From Streptomyces albireticuli (lineage in GTDB: Bacteria > Actinomycetota > Actinomycetes > Streptomycetales > Streptomycetaceae), in assembly GCF_021228125.1 (NCBI RefSeq), contig NZ_JAJQQS010000005.1:248001-312000 (forward strand): DNA of 64,000 bases. The letters run 5' to 3'. Made by a program: the position numbers and the translations under genes. This document shows positions 9,976-18,436 of the stretch, in pieces; position 1 is the first letter of the stretch; the number at the start of each line of letters is the position of its first letter. Below the pieces are notes generated by a model, which did no database searches, was not told the origin of the DNA, and saw nothing but the letters and a program-made list of their open reading frames with translations.

Positions 9976-10201
9976 TTATCCACACCCTCGTCCACAGTGG
10001 GGAAAAACTCAGAAGATCTGTGGATAACTTCCTCGCCGTTGACGCCGGTGTGACTGATCACAAGCGCTGCGTATCGACCACCGCAGCGCCGCTTCCAGCG
10101 GAAACGTAGCTCTGTGCGAGGGCGGACAGCTGTTCCCCACGGGATGCACAAGATTCTGTACGCGCTGTGGACAACCGGCGTGGACAACCCCCTGAGGACA
10201 A
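9976..10201. other. Cluster of DnaA-box-like 9-mers in the rhomboid-crgA gap
   Basis: The gap 9870-10245 holds no gene. It carries TTATCCACA at 9976-9984 (+), TCGTCCACA at 9988-9996 (+), and on the minus strand TTATCCACA at 10019-10027, TTGTCCACA at 10166-10174, TTGTCCACG at 10179-10187 and TTGTCCTCA at 10193-10201. Three are exact boxes: two match the general TTATCCACA box and one the streptomycete-preferred TTGTCCACA. The rest have one mismatch to TTGTCCACA. In GC-rich DNA this density is striking. It is not oriC, which lies between dnaA and dnaN; a DnaA-titrating or regulatory cluster is more likely. Confidence 0.7.
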
Positions 10202-10245
10202 CCCCTCCGGCGGCCCGGAAAGGCCGCCGCCGCGCTACGGAGGCG

Positions 10246-10503
10246 CTACTTCCACTGGGTGGAGACCACGAACCCCGCCGCGATGAAGCCGAAGCCGACC
10301 ACGATGTTCCAGTTGTGCAGGGACTCCACGGGCATGTCGCCACTGGTCACGTAGAAGATGACGATCCAGGCCAGCCCGATGAGGAACATCGCCAGCATCA
10401 GCGGCGCCACCCAGCGGCGCCCGCTGTTCAGCTTGATGCTCTGCTGCTGCTTCGCCGGCGGCGGCGTGAAGTCGTCCTTCTTGCGGATCCGTGACTTCGG
10501 CAC
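10246..10503 (-). CDS. crgA: Cell division protein CrgA
   Basis: 85 residues, normal for the family. A short basic cytoplasmic N-terminus ([16 protein letters not shown]) is followed by two membrane helices (about 31-52 and 66-82) and ends STQWK. CrgA is an actinobacterial septum protein that in Streptomyces coordinates growth and cytokinesis and inhibits FtsZ ring formation, and in mycobacteria recruits division proteins. Start ATG at 10503 is preceded by GAGAG. The gene diverges from the DUF881 gene; its stop borders the DnaA-box-rich gap. Confidence 0.96.
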   Translation of the reverse strand: MPKSRIRKKDDFTPPPAKQQQSIKLNSGRRWVAPLMLAMFLIGLAWIVIFYVTSGDMPVESLHNWNIVVGFGFIAAGFVVSTQWK

Positions 10504-10579
10504 GAGGAACTCTCCTGTCGATGCGCTGCGTGACCGCGCTGGGGATACAAAGGGCTGACCGCCGAGTCGGCGAGCGACG

Positions 10580-10604
10580 GGACGCCACCTTCCCTCGGGC
10601 GTCC
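10580..10604. promoter_or_regulatory. Inverted repeat between crgA and DUF881 gene
   Basis: GGACGCC at 10580-10586 and GGCGTCC at 10598-10604 form a perfect 7-bp dyad with an 11-base spacer inside the 144-base divergent gap. It is a possible operator; no regulator can be named. Confidence 0.35.
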
Positions 10605-10647
10605 GTTAGCGTAGTGCTTCCGCGGCGTCGGAGAGGATAAGGGTACG

Positions 10648-11412
10648 TTGAGCAATTCTGCGGACTCCACCAGCACGCCTTCCCGGCGATTCCGGCCGGT
10701 CCGGCTACTGACCGGCGGGGTCTTCGCACTGGCCGGCCTCATCTTCTGGATGAGTTTCAACACCGCTCACGGCACCAACATCCGCACCGACGACTCCATG
10801 CTCCGGCTCTCCGACCTCATCCAGGAACGCAGCCGTAAGAACGCCGCCCTGGACGAGAGCGCCGGCGCCGTCCGCTCCGAGGTCGACGCCCTCGCCCGGC
10901 GCGACAGCGGCAGCACCGCCGCCCAGGACCGCGAGCTCGCCGCCCTGGAGAACGGCGCGGGCACCCGCGAGCTCAAGGGCACGGCCCTGACCGTCACCCT
11001 CACCGACGCCCCGCCCAACGCCACCCCCCGGATCCCCGGCGTCCCCGACCCCCAGCCGAACGACCTGGTCATCCATCAGCAGGACCTCCAGGCCGTCGTG
11101 AACGCCCTGTGGCAGGGCGGCGCCAAGGGCATCCAGGTGATGGACCAGCGGCTGATCTCCACCAGCGCGGTCCGCTGCGTCGGCAACACCCTCATCCTCC
11201 AGGGCCGCGTCTACTCCCCGCCCTACAAGGTGACCGCCGTCGGCGACCGCGGCGCCCTCCGCAAGGCCCTGGACACCTCCCCCGCGATCCAGAACTACCT
11301 CCAGTACGTCACCGCCTACGGACTCGGCTGGAAAGTCGACCAGCACGACGCGGTGACTCTTCCCGGCTACTCGGGCACAGTGGATCTCCACTACGCGAAG
11401 CCCACGGGGTAA
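10648..11412 (+). CDS. DUF881 family protein
   Basis: 254 residues. An N-terminal signal-anchor helix (about 17-34, GGVFALAGLIFWMSF) is followed by an extracytoplasmic coiled-coil stretch (about 50-95) and a DUF881 domain. Typical family motifs are GTALTVTLTDAP, QQDLQAVVNALWQGGAKGIQVMD and VRCVGNTLILQGRVYSPPY. The family is common beside crgA and class E sortases in actinobacteria; its role is not established. The start is a TTG at 10648 after GGATAAGGG, the only plausible upstream start keeping the whole anchor; an ATG at 10750 would cut it. The downstream sortase follows after 18 bases, so an operon is likely. Confidence 0.85.
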   Translation: MSNSADSTSTPSRRFRPVRLLTGGVFALAGLIFWMSFNTAHGTNIRTDDSMLRLSDLIQERSRKNAALDESAGAVRSEVDALARRDSGSTAAQDRELAALENGAGTRELKGTALTVTLTDAPPNATPRIPGVPDPQPNDLVIHQQDLQAVVNALWQGGAKGIQVMDQRLISTSAVRCVGNTLILQGRVYSPPYKVTAVGDRGALRKALDTSPAIQNYLQYVTAYGLGWKVDQHDAVTLPGYSGTVDLHYAKPTG

Positions 11413-11430
11413 CCGAGGAGGGGAGCGCCG

Positions 11431-12204
11431 GTGCGCGCGCGACTCGTCGTCCGGACACTCAGCGAACTCTGCGTCACCGCCGGCACCCTGATCGTCCTCC
11501 TGGTGGTCTACGTCCTCTACTGGACCGGCGTCCGGGCGGACCACGCCATGGACGGCGCGATCGACCGCCTCCAGGACCAGTGGTCCGCCGGACCCGTGGC
11601 ACAGCCCCCGGCCACCGGGGACGGCACCACCGGGAGCACACCCCCGGCACACGGCGGCGGCGACCGGGCCGCCGCCCCGCCCGCGCGCGGCGGCGACCGG
11701 CCCCACACCACCGGAGCCGCCCCCGGCGCCTACCGCGACGGACGCGCCTTCGCCGTCATGTACATCCCCCGCTTCGGCTCCGGCTGGACCAAGCCCGTCC
11801 TCCAGGGCACCGGGACCGACGTGCTCAAGAAGGGCCTCGGGCACTACGACCGCACCGCCCCCCTGGGCGCCGTGGGGAACTTCGCCGTCGCCGGCCACCG
11901 CCGCACCTACGGCGACCCCTTCAAGGACGTCCCCGAGCTGCGCCCCGGCGACGCCGTCGTCCTGACCGACGGGACCACCTGGTACACCTACCGCGTCGAC
12001 CGCGAGCCCTACCGGACCCGGCCCGAGGACATCGGCGTCATCGACCCCGTACCGGCCGCCTCCGGCTTCCGCGGGCCCGGCCGCTATCTGACCCTGACCA
12101 CCTGCGAGCCCGAGTGGGGGCACAGCCACCGGCTGATCGTCTGGGCGCGCCTGGAAGCCACCCGTCCGGTCTCCGACGGCAGGCCCGGGGCTTTGTCCGG
12201 CTGA
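11431..12204 (+). CDS. Class E sortase (first of three)
   Basis: 257 residues. N-terminal signal-anchor helix at about 13-34 (GTLIVLLVVYVLYWTG), a Pro/Gly/Thr-rich variable linker (about 50-98), then the sortase beta-barrel. The catalytic His is in VAGHRRT, the Cys in LTLTTCEPE and the Arg in HRLIVWAR. Class E sortases of high-GC Gram-positives cleave LAxTG-type signals and attach proteins such as chaplins to peptidoglycan on the outer face of the membrane. GTG at 11431 has GAGGGGAG upstream. It lies between the DUF881 gene and a small membrane-protein gene. The linker is longer than in the other two copies here. Which copy handles which substrate cannot be told from sequence. Confidence 0.92.
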   Translation: MRARLVVRTLSELCVTAGTLIVLLVVYVLYWTGVRADHAMDGAIDRLQDQWSAGPVAQPPATGDGTTGSTPPAHGGGDRAAAPPARGGDRPHTTGAAPGAYRDGRAFAVMYIPRFGSGWTKPVLQGTGTDVLKKGLGHYDRTAPLGAVGNFAVAGHRRTYGDPFKDVPELRPGDAVVLTDGTTWYTYRVDREPYRTRPEDIGVIDPVPAASGFRGPGRYLTLTTCEPEWGHSHRLIVWARLEATRPVSDGRPGALSG

Positions 12205-12272
12205 CCCCCGCGGCCCGCGCCCGCCCCTTACCCTGGTGCTGCAATCCAACGTCATCGGCAAATGGGGACGGC

Positions 12273-12449
12273 ATGTACGGCTGGATCTGGCGGCATCTGC
12301 CGGGCAACGCGTGGGTGCGGGCGCTGATCTCGCTGGTGCTCGTACTGGCGATCGTCTACGCCCTTTTCCAGTACGTCTTCCCCTGGGCGGAACCGCTGCT
12401 GCCGTTCAACGACGTCACGGTCGACAACGGAATGGCGGTCAGTCGGTGA
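12273..12449 (+). CDS. Small single-pass membrane protein
   Basis: 58 residues: MYGWIWRHLPG, one membrane helix at about 17-36 (LISLVLVLAIVYALFQYVFP), then a short extracytoplasmic tail. It is a conserved streptomycete small protein of unknown role. ATG at 12273 follows GGGGAC. Its TGA overlaps the GTG of pabA in GTGA, so translation is probably coupled. Position between sortase genes suggests, without proof, a link to surface-protein processing. Confidence 0.8.
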   Translation: MYGWIWRHLPGNAWVRALISLVLVLAIVYALFQYVFPWAEPLLPFNDVTVDNGMAVSR

Positions 12450-13084
12450 GCGCGCGCATCCTCGTCGTGGACAACTACGACAGCTTCGTCTTCAACCTCG
12501 TCCAATACCTCTACCAGCTGGGCGCCGAGTGCGAGGTGCTGCGCAACGACGAGGTGGAGCTCTCGCACGCCCAGGACGGCTTCGACGGCGTGCTGCTGTC
12601 GCCCGGCCCCGGCGCGCCCGAGCAGGCGGGCGTCTGCATCGACATGGTCCGGCACTGCGCCGGTACCGGAGTGCCCGTCTTCGGCGTCTGCCTGGGCATG
12701 CAGTCGATGGCCGTCGCGTACGGCGGTGTCGTCGGCCGGGCCCCCGAGCTGCTGCACGGCAAGACCTCCCTGGTGACGCACGAGGGCAAGGGCGTCTTCC
12801 ACGGCCTGCCCACGCCCTTCACCGCCACCCGCTACCACTCGCTCGCGGTCGAGCGGGAGAGCTGGCCGGACGAGCTGGAGATCACCGCCTGGACCGACTC
12901 CGGCATCGCGATGGGCCTGCGCCACCGCGACCTGCCCGTCGAGGGCGTGCAGTTCCACCCGGAGTCGGTGCTCACCGAGTGGGGCCACCGGATGCTCGCC
13001 AACTGGCTGGTGACCTGTGGCGACGCCGGCGCCGTGGAGCGATCGGCGGGGCTCGCCCCGGTGGTGGGCAAGGCCGGGGCGTGA
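12446..13084 (+). CDS. pabA: Aminodeoxychorismate/anthranilate synthase component II (glutamine amidotransferase)
   Basis: 212 residues, class I glutamine amidotransferase domain that supplies ammonia to PabB or TrpE for p-aminobenzoate (folate) or anthranilate (tryptophan). Motifs: LVVDNYDSFVFNLVQYL at the N-terminus, the oxyanion stretch LLSPGPGAPEQAG, the nucleophile elbow GVCLGMQ (Cys), and the His-Glu pair in VEGVQFHPESVL. GTG at 12446 overlaps the preceding gene by four bases, and its TGA overlaps the next sortase start by four bases. A metabolic enzyme translationally linked to sortases is odd but recurs in streptomycetes. PabA versus TrpG cannot be separated by sequence alone. Confidence 0.92.
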   Translation: MSARILVVDNYDSFVFNLVQYLYQLGAECEVLRNDEVELSHAQDGFDGVLLSPGPGAPEQAGVCIDMVRHCAGTGVPVFGVCLGMQSMAVAYGGVVGRAPELLHGKTSLVTHEGKGVFHGLPTPFTATRYHSLAVERESWPDELEITAWTDSGIAMGLRHRDLPVEGVQFHPESVLTEWGHRMLANWLVTCGDAGAVERSAGLAPVVGKAGA

Positions 13085-13923
13085 CCGACGGCCCGCGCGT
13101 CGTGTCGCAGCCCCTGCCGCCCGAGGACCGGGCGACGATGGTGCTGCGCAGGGTGCCGGGAGGGGCCTCCGCGGCCGCTCCCGCGCCCGTACGGACGGGT
13201 GGGCGGGCCGCACGCCGCAAGGCGGCCCGGCAGGCCCGCAGGGGCAGCCTGGGCGTGCTTCTCTGCCGGCTGGTCGGCGAGCTGTTCATCACCCTGGGCG
13301 CGGTGATGCTGCTCTTCGTCGCCTACCAGCTGTGGTGGACCAATGTGATCGCCCATCAGCAGGCGGGCGGCGCCGCGAAGGACCTGCGGAGGACGTGGGA
13401 GAAGGGCGCGGGCGAGGACCGGGACGCGGGCGCCTTCTCCCCGGGCGAGGGCTTCGCGATCCTCTACATCCCGTCGCTGGACGTGAAGGCGCCGATCGCC
13501 GAGGGCATCGGCAAGCAGAAGGTCCTGGACCGCGGCATGGTCGGCCACTACGCCGAGGGCCCGCTCCGTACGGCCATGCCCTGGGACGCGCGGGGGAACT
13601 TCGCGCTGGCCGGTCACCGCAACACCCACGGCGAGCCCTTCCGCTACGTCAACCGGCTGAAGCCCGGTGACAAGATCGTGGTGGAGACCCGCAGCGCCTT
13701 CTACACCTATGAGATGACCACCCGTCTGGAACAGACGCCCCCGGCGAATGTCACGGTCATCCGCCCCGTCCCGCCGGGATCCGGCTTCACCCGGCCCGGC
13801 CGCTACATCACGCTCACCACCTGCACTCCGGAATTCACCAGTACGTATCGTCTGATCGTCTGGGGCAAGATGGTCGACGAGCGCCCCCGGAGCAAGGGCA
13901 AGCCGGACGCTCTCGTCGGATGA
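13081..13923 (+). CDS. Class E sortase (second of three)
   Basis: 280 residues. A long basic cytoplasmic N-terminus of about 65 residues rich in Arg/Ala/Pro is followed by a membrane helix (about 66-86, LVGELFITLGAVMLLFVAYQLWW). The sortase domain has His in LAGHRNTHGEPF, catalytic Cys in TLTTCTPEF and Arg in TYRLIVWGK. GTG at 13081 overlaps the pabA stop in GTGA. The extended N-terminus distinguishes it from the flanking sortases. It probably corresponds to one of the SrtE1/SrtE2 pair studied for chaplin anchoring in S. coelicolor; exact orthology needs a tree. Confidence 0.92.
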   Translation: MTDGPRVVSQPLPPEDRATMVLRRVPGGASAAAPAPVRTGGRAARRKAARQARRGSLGVLLCRLVGELFITLGAVMLLFVAYQLWWTNVIAHQQAGGAAKDLRRTWEKGAGEDRDAGAFSPGEGFAILYIPSLDVKAPIAEGIGKQKVLDRGMVGHYAEGPLRTAMPWDARGNFALAGHRNTHGEPFRYVNRLKPGDKIVVETRSAFYTYEMTTRLEQTPPANVTVIRPVPPGSGFTRPGRYITLTTCTPEFTSTYRLIVWGKMVDERPRSKGKPDALVG

Positions 13924-13963
13924 ACCACTTACCGGACAGCAGAGCGAATCGGGGTACGACGCG

Positions 13964-14674
13964 GTGGCACGGAACGACGGCGACGAACCCCACCGGCCGG
14001 CCCCCGCGCGCGGCCGGCTCGCCGCCACCGTGGGCGTCATCGGCGAACTGCTGATCACCGCGGGCGTGCTGATGGCCCTCTTCGTCGTCTACTCCCTGTG
14101 GTGGACGAACGTCCTCGCCGACCGCGAGGCCAAGCGCCAGAGCGGCACCGTCCGCGAGAACTGGGCGAAGAAGGGGCCGGGCGCCCTGGACACCAAGGAC
14201 GGCATCGGCTTCCTCCATGTCCCGTCCATGCGGAACGGCGAGGTCCTGGTCAAGAGCGGCACCGGCGGCGACGTCCTCAACGAGGGCGTCGCCGGCTTCT
14301 ACCGCTCCCCGGTGAAGGCCGCGATGCCCTGGGACAAGAGCGGGAATTTCACCCTGGCGGCCCACCGGGACGGCCACGGCGCTAAGTTCCACAACATCGA
14401 CAAGATCAAGACCGGTGACGCGGTCGTCTTCGAGACCCGGGACGTCTGGTACGTCTACAAGGTCTACGCGGAGCTCAAGGAGACCTCGAAGTACAACGTC
14501 GACGTCATCGACCCCGTCCCCAAGGAGTCCGGGAAGACCAGGCCGGGCCGCTATCTGACCCTCACGACCTGCACCCCGGTCTACACCTCCGACTACCGCT
14601 ACATCGTGTGGGCGGAGCTGGAGCGCACGGAGAAGGTCGACAGCGAGCGCACCAAGCCGAAGGAACTGCGCTAG
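13964..14674 (+). CDS. Class E sortase (third of three)
   Basis: 236 residues. Short N-terminus, membrane helix at about 24-46 (GELLITAGVLMALFVVYSLWW), then the sortase domain with His in LAAHRDGHGAKF, Cys in LTLTTCTPVY and Arg in DYRYIVWAEL. GTG at 13964 follows ACGACG with only weak ribosome-site character; the gap from the second sortase is 40 bases. It is closely similar to the second sortase in the helix and catalytic regions, pointing to tandem duplication. A strong bidirectional hairpin follows, then the convergent pknB. Confidence 0.92.
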   Translation: MARNDGDEPHRPAPARGRLAATVGVIGELLITAGVLMALFVVYSLWWTNVLADREAKRQSGTVRENWAKKGPGALDTKDGIGFLHVPSMRNGEVLVKSGTGGDVLNEGVAGFYRSPVKAAMPWDKSGNFTLAAHRDGHGAKFHNIDKIKTGDAVVFETRDVWYVYKVYAELKETSKYNVDVIDPVPKESGKTRPGRYLTLTTCTPVYTSDYRYIVWAELERTEKVDSERTKPKELR

Positions 14675-14720
14675 GCGGTCCGTACGGTACGAGGTCGTAC
14701 GGCACGAGGTCCGTACAGCA

Positions 14721-14757
14721 CGAGGTCCCGGCACCCAGGGAGGGTGCCGGGACCTCG
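14721..14757. terminator. Bidirectional hairpin between sortase and pknB genes
   Basis: CGAGGTCCCGGCACCC and GGGTGCCGGGACCTCG pair over 16 bp around AGGGA. Just upstream, short repeats of GGTCCGTACGG/GGTCGTACGG-type sequence occur at 14677-14720. Placement between convergent genes supports termination in both directions. Confidence 0.75.
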
Positions 14758-14777
14758 GCCGTTCCGGAGCGCGCGGG

Positions 14778-16817
14778 TCAGTGCCTGCGGCCGCCGATCC
14801 AGTTGCCGCCGAAGAGGCCGCCGTCGGTGTTGCCACCGGGGGTGCCGGTGTCGCCGCCGCCCGGGCCGCCGACGTCACCGCCGGTGGTGGCCGGGACGCC
14901 CGCCTGCGTGAAGATGCTGATCGGGGTGTTCTTGTCGACCTGGGCGCCGGGGCCCGGGTTGGTGTTGATGACCACCGCGTTGTCGTCCTGGGGGCCCTGG
15001 ACGGGGCCCACCTGGAGGCCGGCGTCGGTCAGGGCCTTCTTGGCGTCCTTCAGCTTGGTGTTCGCCGTGGTCGGCACGGTGACCTTCTGACCGGCCTTGG
15101 CCACGGTCAGCGTGACCGTGGAAGCGGGCTTGGCGGCGGTGTTGCCGTCGGGGCTCTGCCGCACGACCGTGCCGGGAGGCGAGGAGGACTCCTCCTCCTG
15201 CTTCTCCACCTTGAAGCCGAGGTCCGTCAGCTGCTTCTTGGCCGCCTCGAACGGCTGGTTGACCACCGAGGGCACCTGCTTGGTCTGCGCGGCCTCCGCG
15301 ACGGTCAGGGTGACATCAGAGCCCTTCGTGGCCTTCGAGAGACCCGCGGGGTCCTGCGAGAGCACCGTACCGGCGGACGCCTCGTCGGTGACCTTCTGCT
15401 TCACCTTGACGACGAAACCCTTCTCCTCCAGCACCTTGCGGGCGTTGTCGACCTGCTTCTCGGTGACGTCCGGGACCTCGATCTTCGGCGCCCCCTCGGA
15501 CACCGTCACCTTGATCTCGGCGCCCCGGTCGACCTTGGAGTCGGGCTGCGGATTCTGCTCGCAGACCTTGCCCTTGTCCTGGTCGCAGGCCTTGGTGCCG
15601 CCCTCGACGACCTTCAGATCGACGTTCTCGCCCATCTTCTTGGCGTCGGCCAGCGTCTGCCCGATCAGCCGCGGCACGGTCACGTCGCCGTTGTTGCCGT
15701 TCCCGCTGAACAGCGACTTGCCGATGAAGATCGCGCCGACGAGCACCAGGACACCCGCGACGATCAGCAGGATCGTCGACAGATTGCCCTTCTTGCCGCC
15801 CCCGCCGCCGCGCCGGTGGCCGCTGCCGTCGTCGTAACCGCCGTAGCCGCCGTCGTCGTGGCGGACCGGCGGGAGCATCGACGTCTGGCCGGCCCCGTGG
15901 TCCTGCGAGCGCAGCATGGTGGTCGGCTGGTCCTCGCCGTAGCCGACCGCGCCCATGGACTGGGTGGCCGCCACGGGCTGGCCCTCCAGGGCCGCCTCGA
16001 TGTCGGCGCGCATCTCGTCCGCCGACTGGTAGCGGTAGTCCGGGTCCTTGGTCAGCGCCTTGAGGACGATCGCGTCCATCTCCGGCGTGATCTCGGGGTC
16101 GAACATGCTCGGCGGGTTGGGCTCCTCCCGCACGTGCTGGTACGCGACGGCCACCGGCGAGTCGCCCACGAACGGCGGACGGACCGTCAGCAGCTCGTAC
16201 AGCAGACAGCCGGTGGAGTAGAGGTCCGACCGCGCGTCGACCTGCTCGCCCTTGGCTTGCTCGGGGGAGAGGTACTGCGCGGTGCCGATGACGGCCGCCG
16301 TCTGAGTCATCGTCATGCCGGAATCACCCATCGCGCGGGCGATGCCGAAGTCCATGACCTTGACCTGGCCGGTGCGCGTCAGCATGACGTTGGCCGGCTT
16401 GATGTCACGGTGGACGATGCCGGCCCGGTGGGAGTACTCCAGCGCCTGGAGGACGCCCGTGGTCATCTCCAGCGAGCGCTCCGGCAGCAGCTTGCGGCCG
16501 GAGTGCAGCAGCTCGCGGAGGGTCGACCCGTCGACGTACTCCATGACGATGTACGGGATCGAGACCCCGTCCACGTAGTCCTCGCCGGTGTCGTACACGG
16601 CGACGATGGACGGGTGGTTCAGCGAGGCGGCGGACTGGGCCTCACGGCGGAACCGGGCCTGGAAGGACGGGTCGCGGGCGAGATCCACCCGGAGCGTCTT
16701 CACGGCGACGGTGCGACCGAGCCGGGTGTCGTGCGCGAGGTAGACCTCGGCCATGCCACCGCGGCCGAGCACCGAGCCCAGCTCGTACCGGCCGCCGAGG
16801 CGACGCGGCTCTTCCAT
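14778..16817 (-). CDS. pknB: PASTA-domain serine/threonine protein kinase PknB
   Basis: 679 residues. Kinase domain 10-275: LGRGGMAEV loop at 17-25, K40, HRDIKPAN at 136-143 (Asp138), DFG at 155-157, and activation-loop Thr171 and Thr173 in TMTQT, the same numbering as M. tuberculosis PknB. A juxtamembrane Gly/Asp-rich linker follows, then one TM helix at about 345-366 and four extracellular PASTA repeats, which in this family sense muropeptides or lipid II. The tail is Gly/Thr-rich. ATG at 16817 (MEEPRRLGG) has GGAG upstream; an in-frame upstream start would add 28 residues of non-family sequence. Last gene of the fha-pstP-rodA-pbpA-pknB group, so it is expected to phosphorylate FHA proteins and division/cell-wall targets. 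Confidence 0.96.
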   Translation of the reverse strand: MEEPRRLGGRYELGSVLGRGGMAEVYLAHDTRLGRTVAVKTLRVDLARDPSFQARFRREAQSAASLNHPSIVAVYDTGEDYVDGVSIPYIVMEYVDGSTLRELLHSGRKLLPERSLEMTTGVLQALEYSHRAGIVHRDIKPANVMLTRTGQVKVMDFGIARAMGDSGMTMTQTAAVIGTAQYLSPEQAKGEQVDARSDLYSTGCLLYELLTVRPPFVGDSPVAVAYQHVREEPNPPSMFDPEITPEMDAIVLKALTKDPDYRYQSADEMRADIEAALEGQPVAATQSMGAVGYGEDQPTTMLRSQDHGAGQTSMLPPVRHDDGGYGGYDDGSGHRRGGGGGKKGNLSTILLIVAGVLVLVGAIFIGKSLFSGNGNNGDVTVPRLIGQTLADAKKMGENVDLKVVEGGTKACDQDKGKVCEQNPQPDSKVDRGAEIKVTVSEGAPKIEVPDVTEKQVDNARKVLEEKGFVVKVKQKVTDEASAGTVLSQDPAGLSKATKGSDVTLTVAEAAQTKQVPSVVNQPFEAAKKQLTDLGFKVEKQEEESSSPPGTVVRQSPDGNTAAKPASTVTLTVAKAGQKVTVPTTANTKLKDAKKALTDAGLQVGPVQGPQDDNAVVINTNPGPGAQVDKNTPISIFTQAGVPATTGGDVGGPGGGDTGTPGGNTDGGLFGGNWIGGRRH

Positions 16818-16978
16818 AGCTCCAGCCCTTCCGTTTTCCTGACCGCACCGGCGTGGGTCCGGCGGTGTGCTGTCCGGCATACCGTACCCGGCACGCCCCA
16901 CGCCTTCCGGCCGCGACGGCCACCTGATACACGACCGGTACCGTCACCCGCGGCGCACCGGAGCGGAGGTGAACGGCG

Positions 16979-18436
16979 TCACTTCGACGTCTTGAGCACG
17001 GCCTCCATGACGCTCTTCGCGATCGGCGCGGCGAGCTTGCCGCCGGCGATGTCACTGCGGTCGGTGTCCGAACCCTCGATCACCACGGCCACGGCCACCG
17101 GCGAGCCGTTGTCCGTCTTGGCGTAGGAGATGAACCAGGCGTACGGGTTCGCGGTGTTGTCGACGCCGTGCTGGGCGGTTCCGGTCTTGCCGCCGACCGT
17201 GACGTTGGGGATCTGGCCGTTCTTACCGGTGCCGTCCTGGACCACCGTCTCCATGATCGACTGGAGCTGCTGCGCCGTCTGCTTGGAGAACGGCTGCGAC
17301 ATCTCCTTCGGCTGATGCGTCTCGATCACGTTGAGGTTGGGCGCCCGCACCTTGTCGACCATGTACGGCTCCATCAGCTTGCCGTTGTTGGCGACCGCGG
17401 AGGCCACCATGGCCATCTGGAGCGGCGTGGCGCGGTTGGACGCCTGACCGATTCCCGCCATCGCGTTCTGCGGGCGGTTGTCCTTGGGGTAGACGCTCTG
17501 CTCGACGCGGACCGGAGTGAAGATCTCCTTGTTGTTGAAGCCGAACTTCTCCGCCATGGCCATCATCTTCTTGTTGCCCAGGTCGGCGCTGACCTTGCCG
17601 AAGACGGTGTTGCAGGAGATCCGCAGGGCCTCGCGCAGCGAGCCGTCCTTGCAGGTGGGGAGGTTGCCCTCGTTGTCCAGCTTCGTGACCGTGTCCGGCA
17701 GCGTCCACGGCAGCGGCGAGTCCGTCTTGGAGTCGACGTCCTTGTACAGGCCGTTCTCCAGCGCCGCGGCGGCCGTGACGACCTTGAAGGTGGAACCCGG
17801 CGGGTAGGTCTGCCGCAGGGCCCGGTTGAGCATCGGCTGGTTCTTGTCCTTGTCCAGCGATGTCCAGGCCTCGCCGTCGTTCGCGCCCGCGATCTTCGAC
17901 GGGTCGTACGACGGGGTGGACGCGAGGGCCAGGATCTTGCCCGTGCGCGGGTCGAGCGCGGCGACGGCGCCCTTCTTGTCCCCGAGGCCCTTGAAGGCGG
18001 CCTCCTGGGCCTTGGAGTTCAGGGTGGTGATCACGTCACCGCCCTTCTTCCCCTTGCCCGTGATCATGTCGACGGTGCGGTTGAAGAACAGGCGGTCGTC
18101 GTCGCCGATGAGCACCCGGTCGTAGATGTTCTCCAGCTGCGTGGCCCCGAAGACCTGCGAGGAGCGGCCGGTGACCGGCGCCCACATCTCGCCGTTCTTG
18201 TACGTCCGCTTGTACGCGAAGTCGACGCCGCCGGTCTCCTGGGAGCCCGTGATCGCCTGGCCGTCCACGATGATGTTGCCGCGCGGCTGGCTGTAGCGGG
18301 CGATGTCGACGCGGCGGTTCTTCTTGTGGGTCTTCAGCTCGTCGGCCTGGACGAACTGGAGCCAGTTGTCGCGGATCAGCAGGGCCAGCACGAGCAGCCC
18401 GCAGAAGATCGCGATCCGGCGCACGGGCTTGTTCAC
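16979..18436 (-). CDS. pbpA: Penicillin-binding protein PbpA (class B transpeptidase)
   Basis: 485 residues. Short cytoplasmic N-terminus, signal-anchor helix at about 8-25 (IAIFCGLLVLALLI), a dimerisation region, then the transpeptidase domain with STFK (active serine) in PPGSTFKVV, SCN in ISCNTVFG, and KTG in GGKTGTAQ. It cross-links peptidoglycan outside the membrane, probably with the SEDS glycosyltransferase encoded immediately upstream; the stop of that gene and the GTG start here overlap as GTGA. The length fits the PbpA family rather than the longer FtsI. In mycobacteria PbpA is a PknB-linked division protein. Confidence 0.95.
   Translation of the reverse strand: MNKPVRRIAIFCGLLVLALLIRDNWLQFVQADELKTHKKNRRVDIARYSQPRGNIIVDGQAITGSQETGGVDFAYKRTYKNGEMWAPVTGRSSQVFGATQLENIYDRVLIGDDDRLFFNRTVDMITGKGKKGGDVITTLNSKAQEAAFKGLGDKKGAVAALDPRTGKILALASTPSYDPSKIAGANDGEAWTSLDKDKNQPMLNRALRQTYPPGSTFKVVTAAAALENGLYKDVDSKTDSPLPWTLPDTVTKLDNEGNLPTCKDGSLREALRISCNTVFGKVSADLGNKKMMAMAEKFGFNNKEIFTPVRVEQSVYPKDNRPQNAMAGIGQASNRATPLQMAMVASAVANNGKLMEPYMVDKVRAPNLNVIETHQPKEMSQPFSKQTAQQLQSIMETVVQDGTGKNGQIPNVTVGGKTGTAQHGVDNTANPYAWFISYAKTDNGSPVAVAVVIEGSDTDRSDIAGGKLAAPIAKSVMEAVLKTSK

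Noticed and set aside
9976..10201. Chromosomal origin oriC
   Set aside because: oriC in these bacteria lies between dnaA and dnaN, which are outside the window; this gap is flanked by rhomboid and crgA genes.
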